Below are positions 9,778 through 17,399 of a stretch of DNA of 64,000 nt, piece after piece. The stretch lies in contig CANQEH010000006.1 in the NCBI GenBank assembly GCA_947594835.1, positions 1 through 64,000 on the forward strand, read 5' to 3'. The notes under the pieces are model-generated. The model was not told the origin of the DNA. It did not search any database and saw only the letters and a list, made by a program, of their open reading frames with translations. Positions within the stretch are counted from its first letter, which is position 1. Each line of letters starts with the position of its first letter. A program made the position numbers and the translations under genes. Source of the stretch: an uncultured Acetatifactor sp. (GTDB taxonomy: Bacteria; Bacillota; Clostridia; Lachnospirales; Lachnospiraceae).

Positions 9778-9811
9778 GCAAAATCCTCCTACAATGAAAA
9801 TGGAAACAGGT

Positions 9812-9840
9812 TCCGGGGCGAAGCCAAAGGCCGCCCCGGA
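9812..9840 (-). terminator. GC-rich hairpin after the sortase-substrate gene
   Basis: TCCGGGGCG (9812-9820) pairs with CGCCCCGGA (9832-9840). It lies between the stop of the surface-protein gene and the start of the next kinase gene on the minus strand. The following bases are only modestly T-rich, so it could be an attenuator or a processing/stability stem rather than a full terminator. Confidence 0.5.
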
Positions 9841-9850
9841 GGGCGCAGGG

Positions 9851-10717
9851 TCATCTGCAGCTGCGTTTCACAGCCAGGCTCCCGGCTGCCAGGAAGGCGC
9901 CGGCGCACAAAAGATACCAGGACAGGCTGCTCTGGCCGGTCTTGGGCACATCGTCGTAGGCACTGTCATCTGTAACGGCAGCAGTGGGGGCAGGCGTCGC
10001 CTCCGGCGCTGCCAGGGTGTCTGCAGCCGGTTCCGGTGCGACGGGGGGCACATAGTCGGTAGAGAGGGTGTAGTAATTGTCCGGGGTGATCAAAGCGCCC
10101 TTGGACAGGGAAAATTTATTGCTCGCCACATCATATACGTCGTAAAAAGTGCGGTTCTGCCCGGGAGCATAAAAATGATGCACGGTGCCGGAACAGCCGA
10201 TGGTGGAAGTCGGCCATTCGTCGGTCAGACCGCCCAGAACCAAGGTGTCCACGTCGTTGTTAAAGTTAAACACAGAGGTTTCGTATACATAGGCGTTTCG
10301 GACAGAGCCGTTAAAGGTGCCTGCGGTACCGCCCAGCACATAGAGATCGTCAACCGATGTGGCCTTTACAATCGCCCAGGTGGGGCTGGCATAGGTCAGA
10401 TTGGCCAGATGTACGTCGCCCAGATCCAGCATGGGGATGGTGGAACCATCCGCGGTGCTGTCATTGTGCACCACGATGGTGTCGCCGTCCTTCAGGTAGA
10501 GATTTACCAGATAGTATACGATGGAGGAGGGGATGCTTGAATCAAAACCGCCGCTCTCCTGGGCCTGCTGATAGAGCCAGTTGCCCGAGTTCTCGTCGTA
10601 CTTGACCGCGTAGCTTTTGGGCTCTGCGGCCTGTGCAGTGACAGCGCCGACATGGGAAAACAGCATCAGTCCGGCGACAGCAGCCAGTGTGAAACAGAAG
10701 AATTTGAGTTTTTTCAT
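9851..10717 (-). CDS. Secreted surface protein with a VPKTG sorting signal
   Basis: The 288-residue protein has a clear signal peptide (about 1-30, ending AQAA), a globular or repeat-like beta-rich domain (about 35-200), a Pro/Ala/Thr linker (about 205-245) and a C-terminal sorting signal: VPKTG near 256, a hydrophobic helix and a basic tail (KRSCR). VPKTG departs from LPXTG at the first position. Start: ATG with AAGGAGG. The sortase gene lies directly upstream on the same strand (69 bases away), so this is very probably its dedicated substrate. The central domain resembles nothing I can name; a role in adhesion or matrix formation is guesswork. Confidence 0.75.
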   Translation of the reverse strand: MKKLKFFCFTLAAVAGLMLFSHVGAVTAQAAEPKSYAVKYDENSGNWLYQQAQESGGFDSSIPSSIVYYLVNLYLKDGDTIVVHNDSTADGSTIPMLDLGDVHLANLTYASPTWAIVKATSVDDLYVLGGTAGTFNGSVRNAYVYETSVFNFNNDVDTLVLGGLTDEWPTSTIGCSGTVHHFYAPGQNRTFYDVYDVASNKFSLSKGALITPDNYYTLSTDYVPPVAPEPAADTLAAPEATPAPTAAVTDDSAYDDVPKTGQSSLSWYLLCAGAFLAAGSLAVKRSCR

Positions 10718-10786
10718 GTGAAGCCCTCCTTTTAAGAAATAAACATTTAGGTGTATAGCCGGGGCGTATGCGCCCGTTGGTACCTG

Positions 10787-11656
10787 TTATTGCGCCGCAG
10801 GCCGCTCTATGGGCAGATACGTCTCCTCTGCCTGCGTCTCCCTGGCCACAACGACAAAACGCCCTCTGTCGACGTGGTAGGAGCAGGTGGACAAGGTGAG
10901 GAAGCGGTCTCCGAACTGGGCGGTGACGCCTGTGTCATACAGGGACATCTCTTTGATATTGTTGTAAAAATCGTCAAATTCTTCCTGCGTGTCCGCCTGG
11001 AAAAACTTGTAAAATTTAAAGACGGTATCGGTCTTTTTATACACCTGGGAACGGAAGACGGCGATTACCTCGTATCTGCGCCTGCAGGCAGGCGTATAGA
11101 GATCAATCTCCCTGTGCTCTTTAAAATATTCCTCGCTCTCATACTCCGCCAGGGTGCCGAACATAGCGCCGGACTTCATGTTGTGGCCGTGGATAATCAG
11201 GTTTGTGGTCAGCGGGTCGATACAGCTGTCGGTGTCCAGAATCAGGCAGCCGTTCTGGTTGCTGGAACCGTCAAAATCCCGCCGGAGGTAATAGTTCTCA
11301 TCCCCGGGGGTCCACATGACGGGATAGTCGATAACGGTGCCCGGAATCTGCAGCCAGGCGGCCATGTCGTCGTTGGCCAGAAAGCTGTCCAGATAGGGAT
11401 TCTCAGACAGGGCAGGCTCCGGGGAACCGGAAGGCGCCTGTGTCTGTTCTCCCGCCGGGGAGGGCGCAGGCGTCTGGCTGGGCGCCGGGGTTTCGGGGGC
11501 TGCCGAAGGGGAAACGGCGTCGCGAAGCGCATTGGCAGTTTCCCGGCTGTGCCGGTCATCCGCCTGCTGGCGGAGGATAAACGCACCGGCAGCGAGAAAA
11601 CAAAGCACTGCCAAAACGGCTAAGACAGCGGAAAGGGTTTGCTTGGAATGTTTCAT
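10787..11656 (-). CDS. srtB: Class B sortase
   Basis: The 289-residue protein has an N-terminal membrane anchor (about 8-28), a Pro/Ala/Ser-rich linker (about 45-80) and a sortase domain. Visible active-site elements are IIHGHNM (His near 156), TLSTC (Cys near 257) and an Arg in GRFVVVAR shortly after, the class B arrangement. I chose ATG 11656 because the frame upstream of it overlaps a strong promoter (-10 at 11690-11695), which would put any earlier start in or before the promoter. It should attach the neighbouring VPKTG protein to the cell wall. Confidence 0.88.
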   Translation of the reverse strand: MKHSKQTLSAVLAVLAVLCFLAAGAFILRQQADDRHSRETANALRDAVSPSAAPETPAPSQTPAPSPAGEQTQAPSGSPEPALSENPYLDSFLANDDMAAWLQIPGTVIDYPVMWTPGDENYYLRRDFDGSSNQNGCLILDTDSCIDPLTTNLIIHGHNMKSGAMFGTLAEYESEEYFKEHREIDLYTPACRRRYEVIAVFRSQVYKKTDTVFKFYKFFQADTQEEFDDFYNNIKEMSLYDTGVTAQFGDRFLTLSTCSYHVDRGRFVVVARETQAEETYLPIERPAAQ

Positions 11657-11689
11657 GGGGTTTCTTAAGTCTCCCTTCTGATGTTCTCT

Positions 11690-11719
11690 ATTATAAAACA
11701 TCAGAACGTAGAATTGCAA
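11690..11719 (-). promoter_or_regulatory. Sigma-A-type promoter for the sortase gene
   Basis: On the minus strand TTGCAA (plus coordinates 11714-11719), an 18-base spacer and TATAAT (11690-11695). It lies back to back with the amidase promoter region and fixes the sortase start downstream at 11656. Confidence 0.7.
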
Positions 11720-11752
11720 CCATTTTGCCTGTATTAAGTGAAAAATAATACG

Positions 11753-11760
11753 CATACATT
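11753..11760 (+). promoter_or_regulatory. SigmaE-type -10 element upstream of cwlD
   Basis: CATACATT fits the mother-cell sigmaE -10 consensus CATACAnT exactly and lies 30 bases before the amidase start. The -35 region at 14-17 bases upstream matches poorly, so the call rests on the -10 and on knowledge that cwlD belongs to the sigmaE regulon in Bacillus. Confidence 0.45.
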
Positions 11761-11789
11761 GTTTCAAAGAAAACGGAGGGAAGGCGTCT

Positions 11790-12044
11790 ATGAAGCGGTT
11801 GCCGAAAGGGAGGGATAAGCTGGTGGCGCTGGCGGCAGGGGCCTTGTCTGTGCTCTCTGTGCTGTATGCGGGGCGTGAAGCGGCCTACTATATGACAGGG
11901 GGGAGGGCGGATGCGGCGGACGGCGCGTTCTGTGTGGTGATTGACGCAGGGCACGGCGGCAGCAGATTGCGGAAAAACCAACGGGAGGCGTGCCGACGAG
12001 ACGGCCATGCATTACCGGCCCGGGAAAGGGGGCAGCAGGCATGA
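11790..12044 (+). CDS. cwlD: cwlD-type amidase, 5' segment, interrupted after codon 57
   Basis: Codons 1-57 encode an N-terminal membrane segment or signal (about 10-27) and the start of an Amidase_3 domain, ending at VVIDAGHGG, which holds the first zinc ligand (His55). At 11960 the homology stops and the frame continues 27 sense codons into the inserted element, ending in TGA at 12042-12044. That stop overlaps the next ATG (ATGA). The rest of the amidase is found in phase at 18544-19086. The ribosome binding site GGAGGGAAGG and the sigmaE-like -10 upstream look intact. As it stands this piece cannot fold into an active enzyme. Confidence 0.85.
   Translation: MKRLPKGRDKLVALAAGALSVLSVLYAGREAAYYMTGGRADAADGAFCVVIDAGHGGSRLRKNQREACRRDGHALPARERGQQA
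11952..11960 (+). repeat. Left attachment core (direct repeat)
   Basis: CACGGCGGC, coding His-Gly-Gly of the amidase AGHGG motif. Identical to 18535-18543. The flanking three bases differ on both sides, so 9 bp is the full identity. Confidence 0.85.
11967..11975 (+). repeat. Left-end inverted arm of the element
   Basis: TTGCGGAAA, the exact reverse complement of 18513-18521. In an excised circle the two arms would lie 28 bases apart around the core. Confidence 0.7.
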
Positions 12045-12181
12045 AAAAGCCGGAGGACAAAACGGTATCTTACACCGTGGAGAGGAAATTTCTCGACCAG
12101 CTCCCCACAGAGGAATTTGTCCGCCGCATCATAAGACATTATATTAAGGAATGGAAGAAAAACGGGGACGACGCCGGATGA
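12041..12181 (+). CDS. 46-aa protein, possible recombination directionality factor
   Basis: A short protein of 46 residues, rich in Lys, Arg and Glu, with a probable helix in its second half (VRRIIRHYIKEW). It starts at ATG 12041 behind GGAAAGGGGG (12023-12032) and overlaps the amidase frame before it and the recombinase after it by ATGA at each junction. I do not recognise the family. Its place directly before a serine recombinase and its size suggest either a directionality factor controlling excision or a small DNA-binding regulator. Both are inference. Confidence 0.6.
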   Translation: MKKPEDKTVSYTVERKFLDQLPTEEFVRRIIRHYIKEWKKNGDDAG

Positions 12182-13827
12182 CAGGGAGGGAAACCCATCG
12201 GGAGGCAGAGAGGATATACCGGACGGCTGCATATATCCGGCTGTCCAGGGAGGACGGCGACAAGGCGGAGAGTGACAGCATCGCAAACCAGAGGAAGCTG
12301 CTGGAGGATTACCTGAGAGACAGAGAGGAGTTTGTGCTGTACGATACCTATGTGGACGATGGATTTACGGGGACGCATTTCCGCAGGCCCGGGTTTTTGC
12401 GGATGATGCAGGACATAGAAGAGGGAAAGGTGGACTGTGTCCTGGTGAAAGATTTGTCCCGGTTTGGGCGGGACTATATCGAAACGGGGAAATATCTGGA
12501 GCGCTGTTTTCCGGAGCGGGGCGTCAGGTTTTTGTCTGTGGCGGACAATATCGACAGCGGGAAGGGGGACTATGATATCCTGCTGCCCTTAAAAAATATT
12601 TTTAATGAGCAGTACGCCCGGGATATTTCCCAGAAGGTCCATTCCTCCATGCGGGCCAAGCAGAGGGCGGGAGAATTTATCGGGGCGTTTGCGCCCTACG
12701 GATATCGGAAAAGCCCTGCGGACAAGAACCGGCTGGTCGTAGACGAATATGCCGCAGGAGTGGTCCGCAGAATTTTTGCAATGTACATAAATGGCGCCGG
12801 GAAAAACCGCATTGCGGCAGAATTAAACGGCGAAGGGATCGTCTGTCCCTCCGAGTACAAAAGACAGAATGGAGAGGCATACCAGAACGGCCGCCGCCTG
12901 GAACACACGTCTTATTGGACGTATTCCACCGTCCACCGCCTGCTGCAGAATGAAATGTATACGGGGAGTATGGTGCAGGGGAAAAAGACCCAGCGGATGC
13001 GGGGAAAGCAGCGGGCGGTAGAGAGAAAAAACTGGGTCGTCGTGCCGGGAACCCACGAGCCGGTCATCGACGAAGCCACCTGGGAAAAGGCGCAGGAGCT
13101 TTTGAAACGCCGGGCGCGGGAGCCGGATCTGCAGGCTGGCAGGACGGTTTTTGCAGGCTTTTTAAAGTGCGGGGACTGCGGCAGGGCCCTGGTGAAGAAA
13201 ACCTGCGCTTCTGGCAGGGGGCGGGGCCCTGCGGATTATTACTGCGGGACGTATATGCGCTCCGGCAGGCAGTACTGTACGCCGCACAAGATACCGCACC
13301 TGTTTCTGGAAGAGCTCATCGGAGAGGATCTGAAGACACTGCTGCGGGGCATGGAAGATCTTGGGGGGCTGTTCGTGGAAGCGTGGAAGGCGGAGGAAAG
13401 GGCGGAGCCTGCCAAAAGCCGGGAAAAGGAGCGGCTGCTCATGGAACTGGGAAAAAGCCGGAGACTCAGACAGGGGATTTACGAGGATTACCGGGAAGGG
13501 CTGCTCTCCAGGGAAGAATATCTGGCATACCGGCAGGAGTACAGCAGGAAGGAAGAATGCCTGAGGGAAAGGCTGGAAGGCCTGGGGGAGGAGGCGCCGC
13601 CAAAAGAGGATGCGCAGGCTCTCGCCATGTCCCGGCTGGGCCGTCTGCTGGAGCAGGGCGGGCCGCTTTGCCTGGGGAGGGACATCCTGGCGGAAATGCT
13701 GCAGCAGGTCACTGTTTATGAAGGCCGCCGGGTGGAAATCACCTACCGTTTTTCCAGCGGACAGGAGTTCCGACGTCCAGACAGAGCTTCAGATAACGTT
13801 TCCAGTAGAAAAACTTCTGGGGAATAA
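12178..13827 (+). CDS. Large serine recombinase
   Basis: From ATG 12178 the protein has 549 residues: a resolvase catalytic domain (about 12-160) with the nucleophile in RLSRED (Ser23) and the pattern VKDLSRFGRD, a recombinase domain (about 170-300, GAFAPYGYRKSP...NEMYTGSMVQGK), a zinc ribbon (about 331-385, CGDCG...YYCG) and a C-terminal coiled coil (about 400-485). This is the TnpX/phage-integrase type that performs site-specific integration and excision. I prefer 12178 to the ATG at 12151 because it forms an ATGA overlap with the preceding ORF and the family usually starts shortly before YIRLS. It should recognise the ends of the element it sits in. Confidence 0.92.
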   Translation: MTGRETHREAERIYRTAAYIRLSREDGDKAESDSIANQRKLLEDYLRDREEFVLYDTYVDDGFTGTHFRRPGFLRMMQDIEEGKVDCVLVKDLSRFGRDYIETGKYLERCFPERGVRFLSVADNIDSGKGDYDILLPLKNIFNEQYARDISQKVHSSMRAKQRAGEFIGAFAPYGYRKSPADKNRLVVDEYAAGVVRRIFAMYINGAGKNRIAAELNGEGIVCPSEYKRQNGEAYQNGRRLEHTSYWTYSTVHRLLQNEMYTGSMVQGKKTQRMRGKQRAVERKNWVVVPGTHEPVIDEATWEKAQELLKRRAREPDLQAGRTVFAGFLKCGDCGRALVKKTCASGRGRGPADYYCGTYMRSGRQYCTPHKIPHLFLEELIGEDLKTLLRGMEDLGGLFVEAWKAEERAEPAKSREKERLLMELGKSRRLRQGIYEDYREGLLSREEYLAYRQEYSRKEECLRERLEGLGEEAPPKEDAQALAMSRLGRLLEQGGPLCLGRDILAEMLQQVTVYEGRRVEITYRFSSGQEFRRPDRASDNVSSRKTSGE

Positions 13828-13921
13828 TGGGAAAATAGTTCTATATTTGTATAAATGATACAATTTTATGGGGTAAGATTTTGGAATATACGACAAAAAT
13901 GTGAAGTAATTGAAAAAATAC

Positions 13922-13950
13922 TTGTCAAAAAAATGACGGCGGGCTATAAT
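13922..13950 (+). promoter_or_regulatory. Sigma-A promoter of the sugar-importer operon
   Basis: TTGTCA (13922-13927), 17-base spacer, TATAAT (13945-13950): near-consensus. It drives the substrate-binding protein and permease genes independently of the recombinase. Confidence 0.8.
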
Positions 13951-13966
13951 GAGGGTGTAGCAAGTT

Positions 13967-13978
13967 GGAAACGTTTCC
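13967..13978. promoter_or_regulatory. LacI-family operator
   Basis: GGAAACGTTTCC is a perfect 12-bp palindrome with the central CG typical of LacI/GalR-family operators. It lies about 10 bases downstream of the expected transcription start, a position suited to repression by blocking initiation or elongation. The probable ligand is the LacI-family protein encoded at 17400-18452. Confidence 0.75.
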
Positions 13979-14040
13979 GAAAACTTTTGGAACGGCTTCC
14001 GGCAACATCATGTATTTATCATTTTTGGGAGGAAAACAAA

Positions 14041-15456
14041 ATGAAAAGACGTGAAATGAAGTGGCTGGCACTTGCTCTTGCAGCGGCTCTGCCCGTTGGA
14101 CTGCTGGCAGGCTGCGGCAGCAATGCTGCAGGGGACGGTCAGCAGGGAGCGGCCGCTGACAACACACAGACCGCAGACAATACCGCTGCTGGTACGGATG
14201 CTGCGGACACAAGCGGCGCAGGCACGGACGCAGCAGGGGGGGCAGGCTCCGTGTACTACTTAAACTTTAAGCCCGAGGCAGACGCAGCATGGCAGGCATT
14301 GGCCGCTACCTATACCGAGCAGACCGGCGTGCCCGTAAAGGTGGTTACCGCCGCTTCCGGTACTTACTCCGATACCCTGACCGCAGAGATGGCAAAGAGC
14401 GAAGCGCCTACCCTGTACAACATCGGCAATATGTCCGGCCTGAAGGACTGGAATGATTACGCTCTGGATTTAAGCGGCAGCGCGATTTATGACGAGCGTG
14501 TCAATGACGACTATGTGCTCTTTGACGAGACCGGCGCACCCAAGGCCCTGGGTTACTGCTATGAGTCCTTCGGCATCATCGTCAACAAGGCCCTTTTGTC
14601 CGAGGCGGGCTATTCCCTGGACGACATCAAGGATTTCGACACGCTGAAAGCTGTTGCAGACGACATCCATGCCCGCGCAGGGGAACTTGGCTTTGACGCT
14701 TTCTCCGCTCCCGGCCTGGACGGGTCTTCCAGCTGGCGTTTCTCCGGCCACCTTGCAAACCTTCCTCTGTTCTATGAGTTCAGGGACGACAATGTGACCG
14801 AGCAGCCTGCTACCATTACCGGCGCTTATCTGGATAACTTCCGCAAGATATGGGATCTCTATATCACCGATACCGCTGCAAATGCCACTAATCTGGATTC
14901 CAGCACCGGCGACGAGTCCGAGGCGCAGTTTGGCAACGGCGAGGCAGTCTTCTATCAGAACGGCGACTGGGAGTATGCAAACCTGACTTCCGCTGACAAA
15001 TTCGGCATGAACCCGGACGACCTGGCGATGATCCCCATCTACTGCGGCGTTGCAGGCGAGGAGAAGGCGGGGCTGAACTCCGGCACCGAGAACTGCTGGG
15101 CAGTAAACTCCCAGGCTTCCGCGGAGAACATTCAGGCGACCCTGGACTTCATGTACTGGGTAGTGACTTCCGACGAGGGAACCACCATGCTGGCTGAGCA
15201 GTTCAGCGGTATTCCTTTCAAGCACGCAAAGGCATCCAACAATGTGTTCGGCGCAAATGCAAGCGCATATGCTTCCGCTGGAAACTACACGCTGTCCTGG
15301 GCGTTCAACCACACCCCCAACGTAGACAGCTGGCGTGCCACCGTTGTGACGGCTCTGGCCGCTTACTCTGCCGACCCTTCCGACTCGAACTGGGATAAGG
15401 TCGTCGAGGCTTTCGTGGACGGCTGGGCTTATGAGTACAATGTAGTAAACGGCTGA
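14041..15456 (+). CDS. Sugar ABC transporter substrate-binding lipoprotein
   Basis: From ATG 14041 (GGGAGG upstream) the protein has 471 residues. A type II signal peptide ends in LLAGC with the lipidated Cys25, followed by an Ala/Thr/Asp-rich linker (about 27-70) and a family 1 extracellular solute-binding fold. Sequences such as AGLNSGTENCWAVNSQ and GIPFKHA in the C-terminal lobe are usual in oligosaccharide-binding proteins of Lachnospiraceae. The frame extends upstream past the promoter, which excludes an earlier start. It delivers substrate to the two permeases downstream. The sugar cannot be deduced, since no glycosidase is linked to it. Confidence 0.9.
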   Translation: MKRREMKWLALALAAALPVGLLAGCGSNAAGDGQQGAAADNTQTADNTAAGTDAADTSGAGTDAAGGAGSVYYLNFKPEADAAWQALAATYTEQTGVPVKVVTAASGTYSDTLTAEMAKSEAPTLYNIGNMSGLKDWNDYALDLSGSAIYDERVNDDYVLFDETGAPKALGYCYESFGIIVNKALLSEAGYSLDDIKDFDTLKAVADDIHARAGELGFDAFSAPGLDGSSSWRFSGHLANLPLFYEFRDDNVTEQPATITGAYLDNFRKIWDLYITDTAANATNLDSSTGDESEAQFGNGEAVFYQNGDWEYANLTSADKFGMNPDDLAMIPIYCGVAGEEKAGLNSGTENCWAVNSQASAENIQATLDFMYWVVTSDEGTTMLAEQFSGIPFKHAKASNNVFGANASAYASAGNYTLSWAFNHTPNVDSWRATVVTALAAYSADPSDSNWDKVVEAFVDGWAYEYNVVNG

Positions 15457-15494
15457 GCGAACCGGCCGTGTGACAAATCGTGCAGGAAGATCAG

Positions 15495-15518
15495 GAGGGC
15501 GGCCTAAGAGCCGCCCTC
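15495..15518 (+). other. Intercistronic stem-loop between binding protein and permease genes
   Basis: GAGGGCGGC and GCCGCCCTC form a 9-bp perfect stem with a 6-base loop and no T run. Such stems commonly protect the 3' end of a binding-protein message or reduce downstream permease expression. Confidence 0.6.
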
Positions 15519-15602
15519 GCTATCACAATCGGCCTGCCGCGGTCTGCCGCCGGGTTTTCGGGGATTTCCGCAGGCGGTTCTGTGAAACGGAAAGGAGTGC
15601 GC

Positions 15603-16523
15603 ATGAAGTTGAAGAAAAAGAAAACCAATGACGGGACTGCTGTCAACAGCTGGCTGATCCGACGGCCGATCAAGAGGTGGTTTCCGCTGTTTGTCTTACC
15701 TACGTTCCTCTGCTTTGTCATCGGCTTTATCTGGCCTTTTGCCCAAGGCATCTACTTGTCCTTCTGCAATTTTAACATACCGCGGGACGCCCAGTGGGTG
15801 GGGCTTTCCAACTATGCGAAGGCCTTCGGCGACGCAAGCTTCAGCCATGCTTTCTGGAATACGGCCTCCTTTGCGGTGGTGTCTATCCTTTTGATCAACC
15901 TCTGCGCGTTTGGCATCGCCTATGCGCTGACCCAGAAAATGCTGGGGGCGAACCTGTTCCGCACCGTGTTCTTTATGCCGAACCTGATCGGCGGCGTGGT
16001 GCTGGGTTACATCTGGTCGATGATCTTTGACGCAGTGCTGAAGCACTACAACACCTATCTGACCTCCAATGCCTCCTATGGCTTTTGGGGCTTGGTGATC
16101 CTGGTGGCATGGCAGCAGATCGGATATATGATGATCATCTACATCGCGGGGCTTCAGGCAGTGCCGAGCGATATGCTGGAGGCGGCAAAGATCGACGGGG
16201 CAAACAGCTGGCAGACGCTGACCAGGGTTATCATTCCCAACGTGATGTCCTCCATCACCATCTGCACCTTCCTGACCCTGACCAATTCCTTTAAAATGTT
16301 TGACCAGAACCTGGCTCTCACCGGCGGAGCGCCTTCCGTGATGATGAACGGCGCGAAGGTGAATATGACGGAGCTTCTGGCCCTGAATATTTACAGCACT
16401 TACAATATCAACCGCAACTGGCACGGCGTGGCGCAGGCCAAGGCAGTGATCTTCTTCCTGCTGGTGGCAGTGCTGGCCATCGGGCAGCTGGTGGCGACGC
16501 GGAGCAAGGAGGTGCAGCAGTAA
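15603..16523 (+). CDS. Sugar ABC transporter permease, MalF/UgpA-type
   Basis: From ATG 15603 (AAAGGAG upstream) the protein has 306 residues with about six membrane helices and the cytoplasmic EAA loop EAAKIDGANSWQT, which docks onto the ATPase. The longer upstream frame lacks an RBS and was rejected. Its stop overlaps the next start (TAATG), indicating translational coupling with the partner permease. No ATPase gene is in the element; the importer must borrow a shared MsmK/MsmX-type ATPase encoded elsewhere. Confidence 0.9.
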   Translation: MKLKKKKTNDGTAVNSWLIRRPIKRWFPLFVLPTFLCFVIGFIWPFAQGIYLSFCNFNIPRDAQWVGLSNYAKAFGDASFSHAFWNTASFAVVSILLINLCAFGIAYALTQKMLGANLFRTVFFMPNLIGGVVLGYIWSMIFDAVLKHYNTYLTSNASYGFWGLVILVAWQQIGYMMIIYIAGLQAVPSDMLEAAKIDGANSWQTLTRVIIPNVMSSITICTFLTLTNSFKMFDQNLALTGGAPSVMMNGAKVNMTELLALNIYSTYNINRNWHGVAQAKAVIFFLLVAVLAIGQLVATRSKEVQQ

Positions 16524-17371
16524 TGAAGAAGACGCAATACTCTCTCGGGAGCAGGATACTCACTGTGTTGTTCGCCCTTCTGTGCCTGGTATGGATCTTT
16601 CCTATCTTTGAAGTGCTCATCAACTCTTTTAAGGCAAACGACTATGTGAACACGGCGGCCTTTGCGCTGCCGGACAAAGAATCCTTTGTGGGCTGGGCAA
16701 ATTATGTCAAGGGTGTGACCTTCGGCAATTATCCCTTTGTAAAAGCCCTGGGATACAGCCTGGTCATCACCGTATTGTCCGTGGCCCTGATTCTCTTGTT
16801 TACATCCATGTCTGCCTGGTATATCGCACGGGTCAATTCCCTGTTTGCGAAAATTTTCTATTACCTGTGCCTGTTCTCCATGATCGTGCCTTTCCAGATG
16901 GTCATGTTCACGCTGACCTTTACTGCGGATCAGCTGAAGTTAAACACCCCGTTCACCATCCCGGTGATCTATCTGGGGTTTGGCGCAGGAATGGCCATCT
17001 TCATGTTTGTGGGCTTTATCAAGGGACTGCCTCTGGAGATCGAGGAGGCGGTGGCGATTGACGGCGGCGGGCCCATCTGCACCTTTTTCATGGTGGTGCT
17101 GCCCATGCTCAAACCCACGCTGATCTCCGTGGGCATTCTGGAGGTTATGTGGGTGTTAAACGATTACCTGCTCCCCTATCTGGTGCTGGACCGCACCAAG
17201 TATATGACCATTCCCATTCTGGTGCAGTACTTGAAGGGCAGCTACGGCAGCGTGGATCTGGGCGCGACGATGGCAGTCATCATGCTGAGCATCGTGCCAG
17301 TCATCATTTTGTACATTTTCTGTCAAAAACATATTATAAAAGGTGTTGCAGCCGGTGCTGTAAAGGGATAA
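16523..17371 (+). CDS. Sugar ABC transporter permease, MalG/UgpE-type
   Basis: This 282-residue inner-membrane protein has six predicted helices and the EAA loop EEAVAIDGGGPICTF. It pairs with the preceding permease to form the translocation channel. Its ATG overlaps the previous stop by one base. The next gene, a LacI-family regulator, begins 28 bases downstream and is probably on the same transcript. Confidence 0.9.
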   Translation: MKKTQYSLGSRILTVLFALLCLVWIFPIFEVLINSFKANDYVNTAAFALPDKESFVGWANYVKGVTFGNYPFVKALGYSLVITVLSVALILLFTSMSAWYIARVNSLFAKIFYYLCLFSMIVPFQMVMFTLTFTADQLKLNTPFTIPVIYLGFGAGMAIFMFVGFIKGLPLEIEEAVAIDGGGPICTFFMVVLPMLKPTLISVGILEVMWVLNDYLLPYLVLDRTKYMTIPILVQYLKGSYGSVDLGATMAVIMLSIVPVIILYIFCQKHIIKGVAAGAVKG

Positions 17372-17399
17372 AATAGACGGAGAAAAGGAGGTGTGGCCG

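Noticed and set aside
14470-15312. Minus-strand frame of 280 codons inside the binding-protein gene
   Set aside because: Shadow of a clearly coding plus-strand frame; no ribosome binding site or motif.
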